From: Lachnospiraceae bacterium
GTDB taxonomy: Bacteria; Bacillota; Clostridia; Lachnospirales; Lachnospiraceae
Assembly: GCA_017479285.1 (NCBI GenBank)
Contig: JAFVCL010000009.1
Coordinates: 1 to 64,000, forward strand
Direction of reading: 5' to 3'
DNA length: 64,000 nt
Shown: piece after piece, positions 62,995 through 64,000 of the stretch
How positions within the stretch are numbered: position 1 is the stretch's first letter
How the letters are laid out: the number at the start of each line of letters is the position of its first letter
The notes under the pieces: model-generated
What the model saw: the letters and a program-made list of their open reading frames with translations, nothing else
The model's database searches: none
What the model was told of the DNA's origin: nothing
Made by a program: the position numbers and the translations under genes

Positions 62995-63636
62995 TCAGCT
63001 TCTGGAGTTGTAGTCCTCATTGATCTCGGCGCACCAGTCTTCCTGTATCGGCGCGCACGCCCGCATACAGCCCACAGCCTTTGATACGGTCTCATAGAGG
63101 ACTTTTGTTCCCCTTTTGTCGGCATGGTAGTTTACTGCTCTGTCTGCGTCAATTCCGAAGTTGCCCGCGGTTTCCACAGAGTCGATATTGGCGCCGATAA
63201 AAAGAAACTCCCCTCCGGACTTTTTCTTTTTATTTACCATTTTCTTAACTTCCTTTGAGGAATACTTTCTGCTGGCGTTTTCGAGACCGTCCGTGGTTAT
63301 CACAAACATGACATGCTCGGGGACATCCTCCGGACGAATGTATTTATGCACCTTCGATATATGCTTTATCGCTCCTCCTATCGCATCGATGAGAGCTGTA
63401 CAGCCTCTGACTATGTAGTCGTCATCGGTCATTTTTCTTACTTCGGACAGCTCTACGCGGTCATGGAGCACTTCGCTTACATTGTCAAAGAGGATAGTTG
63501 ATACATAGCATTTACCATCCTGTTTTTTCTGCTTTTCTATAAGTGCGTTGAAGCCGCCTATAGTGTCGCTCTCAAGCCCTCCCATGGATCCGCTTCTGTC
63601 AAGAATAAATACAAGCTCGGTAATGTTGTTTCCCAT
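62995..63636 (-). CDS. VWA-domain protein
   Basis: A 213-residue von Willebrand A-type protein without signal or membrane segment. The MIDAS metal site is complete: DRSGS at residues 13-17, the Thr in RGCTALIDAIGG and the Asp of ITTDGLENAS. The C-terminus is short and Cys-containing (ACAPIQEDWCAEI). Stand-alone cytoplasmic VWA proteins of this type accompany stress or tellurite-type operons and HTH regulators in Clostridia. GGAGGT precedes the start. The partial regulator upstream is on the same strand, 173 bases away. Confidence 0.88.
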   Translation of the reverse strand: MGNNITELVFILDRSGSMGGLESDTIGGFNALIEKQKKQDGKCYVSTILFDNVSEVLHDRVELSEVRKMTDDDYIVRGCTALIDAIGGAIKHISKVHKYIRPEDVPEHVMFVITTDGLENASRKYSSKEVKKMVNKKKKSGGEFLFIGANIDSVETAGNFGIDADRAVNYHADKRGTKVLYETVSKAVGCMRACAPIQEDWCAEINEDYNSRS

Positions 63637-63716
63637 AATGATTTACCTCCGTTTTTAAAATGTTTCCGGTTGTTTAACCTTATGTCTGCATTTTAACCAA
63701 AGAAGGCTTTTGAAAG

Positions 63717-63733
63717 GTCGCCCGTCAGGCGAC
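63717..63733 (-). terminator. Possible terminator of the upstream regulator gene
   Basis: GTCGCC and GGCGAC (63733-63728 with 63722-63717) form a 6-bp stem with a five-base loop between the partial regulator and the VWA gene. On the minus strand only CTTTC follows, so termination is weak at best. Confidence 0.35.
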
Positions 63734-63809
63734 ATTTGAATTTAGGGAAAATTATCCGCAGCTTCACACAGAGCAAGGTGCCTTGTGCATGATGAAAGCA
63801 CAGGCGGCC

Positions 63810-64000
63810 TTACACGCCGAGCAGGGGCTGATCGAAGGAATAAAGGGCTTCATTTATCCTGAAAAAATCATAGTCCCTGTTTTTTATAAAATACTCGATT
63901 ATAATATCGGATTTGCTGCTGTGGGAGAGGGCAAAGCCTGCCTTTGAAAGCATATCGTTTGCCTCCTCAAGGGGAAGCTCCAAGGCTATCGCAAAGGATA
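63810..64000 (-). CDS. HTH-type regulator, C-terminal part (5' truncated by window end)
   Basis: An open frame of 62 codons on the minus strand ends at 63810 and runs out of the window. The peptide contains ALELPLEEANDMLSKAGFAL, SHSSKSDIIIEYFIKNRDY and the terminal FDQPLLGV. This is the typical end of a family of Xre-like or phage-type regulatory proteins that occur beside VWA proteins in Firmicutes; the DNA-binding part would lie outside the window. The assignment rests on recall of this C-terminal pattern. Confidence 0.62.
   Translation of the reverse strand, partial: SFAIALELPLEEANDMLSKAGFALSHSSKSDIIIEYFIKNRDYDFFRINEALYSFDQPLLGV

Noticed and set aside
63637..63809. Small plus-strand gene starting near 63791
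   Set aside because: It is the shadow of the minus-strand regulator C-terminus, with no ribosome site.

Overview
The window reads as chromosomal sequence from an anaerobic member of the Firmicutes, most likely class Clostridia, family Lachnospiraceae. The evidence is the rimP-nusA-ylxR-ylxQ-infB-rbfA-nrnA operon, many BIG2-domain secreted proteins with a repeated C-terminal wall-type module, a SEC-C protein, a BMP-type nucleoside transporter, HemW and HemZ, and low-GC sigma-A promoters with strong Shine-Dalgarno sites. I cannot name a genus. I see no rRNA, tRNA, CRISPR array, insertion sequence or prophage. Both ends cut genes: groEL at the left and an HTH-type regulator C-terminus at the right.

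Layout. Positions 1-6.4 kb hold the groEL end with a strong terminator, a repeat-bearing spacer, a membrane EAL phosphodiesterase, a HAD phosphatase, and a PadR / HAAS-membrane / DUF4097 operon with operator-like repeats in its leader. Positions 6.4-15.2 kb are the translation and ribosome-maturation operon, with ribF placed before truB. Positions 15.2-21.8 kb carry a second HAD phosphatase, a Na/Pi cotransporter, and a minus-strand block of a GH26-like protein, xpt, a voltage-gated-type K+ channel and a LytTR response regulator. Positions 21.9-28 kb are an export-type operon with three successive HlyD-like adaptors and one large FtsX permease but no ATPase.

Positions 28-36.7 kb encode a large lipoprotein diverging from two tandem secreted papain-fold proteases, each with BIG2 repeats, a low-complexity linker and a nearly identical C-terminal module. 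Positions 36.8-46 kb carry glyA behind a strong promoter with a cre-like palindrome, a BMP-family nucleoside ABC transporter (lipoprotein, double ATPase, two permeases), and hom and lysC. Positions 46-49 kb hold a membrane-anchored NagZ-like protein with all recognisable catalytic residues replaced, then hemW.

Positions 49-54.4 kb are a DNA-uptake-flavoured cluster: an HD-domain protein and a PilT ATPase converge on dprA-comM, and dprA has a GC-rich structured leader. Positions 54.4-61.5 kb hold a SEC-C protein, an HdeD-like membrane protein, apt, rel, a metallo-hydrolase, hemZ and a GNAT enzyme. Positions 61.5-64 kb (minus strand) hold a Pro/Gln-rich membrane protein, an Lgt-like protein lacking the usual catalytic residues, a VWA protein and the partial regulator.

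The observations I would follow first are the dprA leader RNA, the NagZ-like pseudoenzyme between lysC and hemW, the three-adaptor FtsX operon without an ATPase, the PadR leader repeats, and the tandem proteases with their shared module. None of these could be tested here by database search; all functional statements rest on motif recognition.
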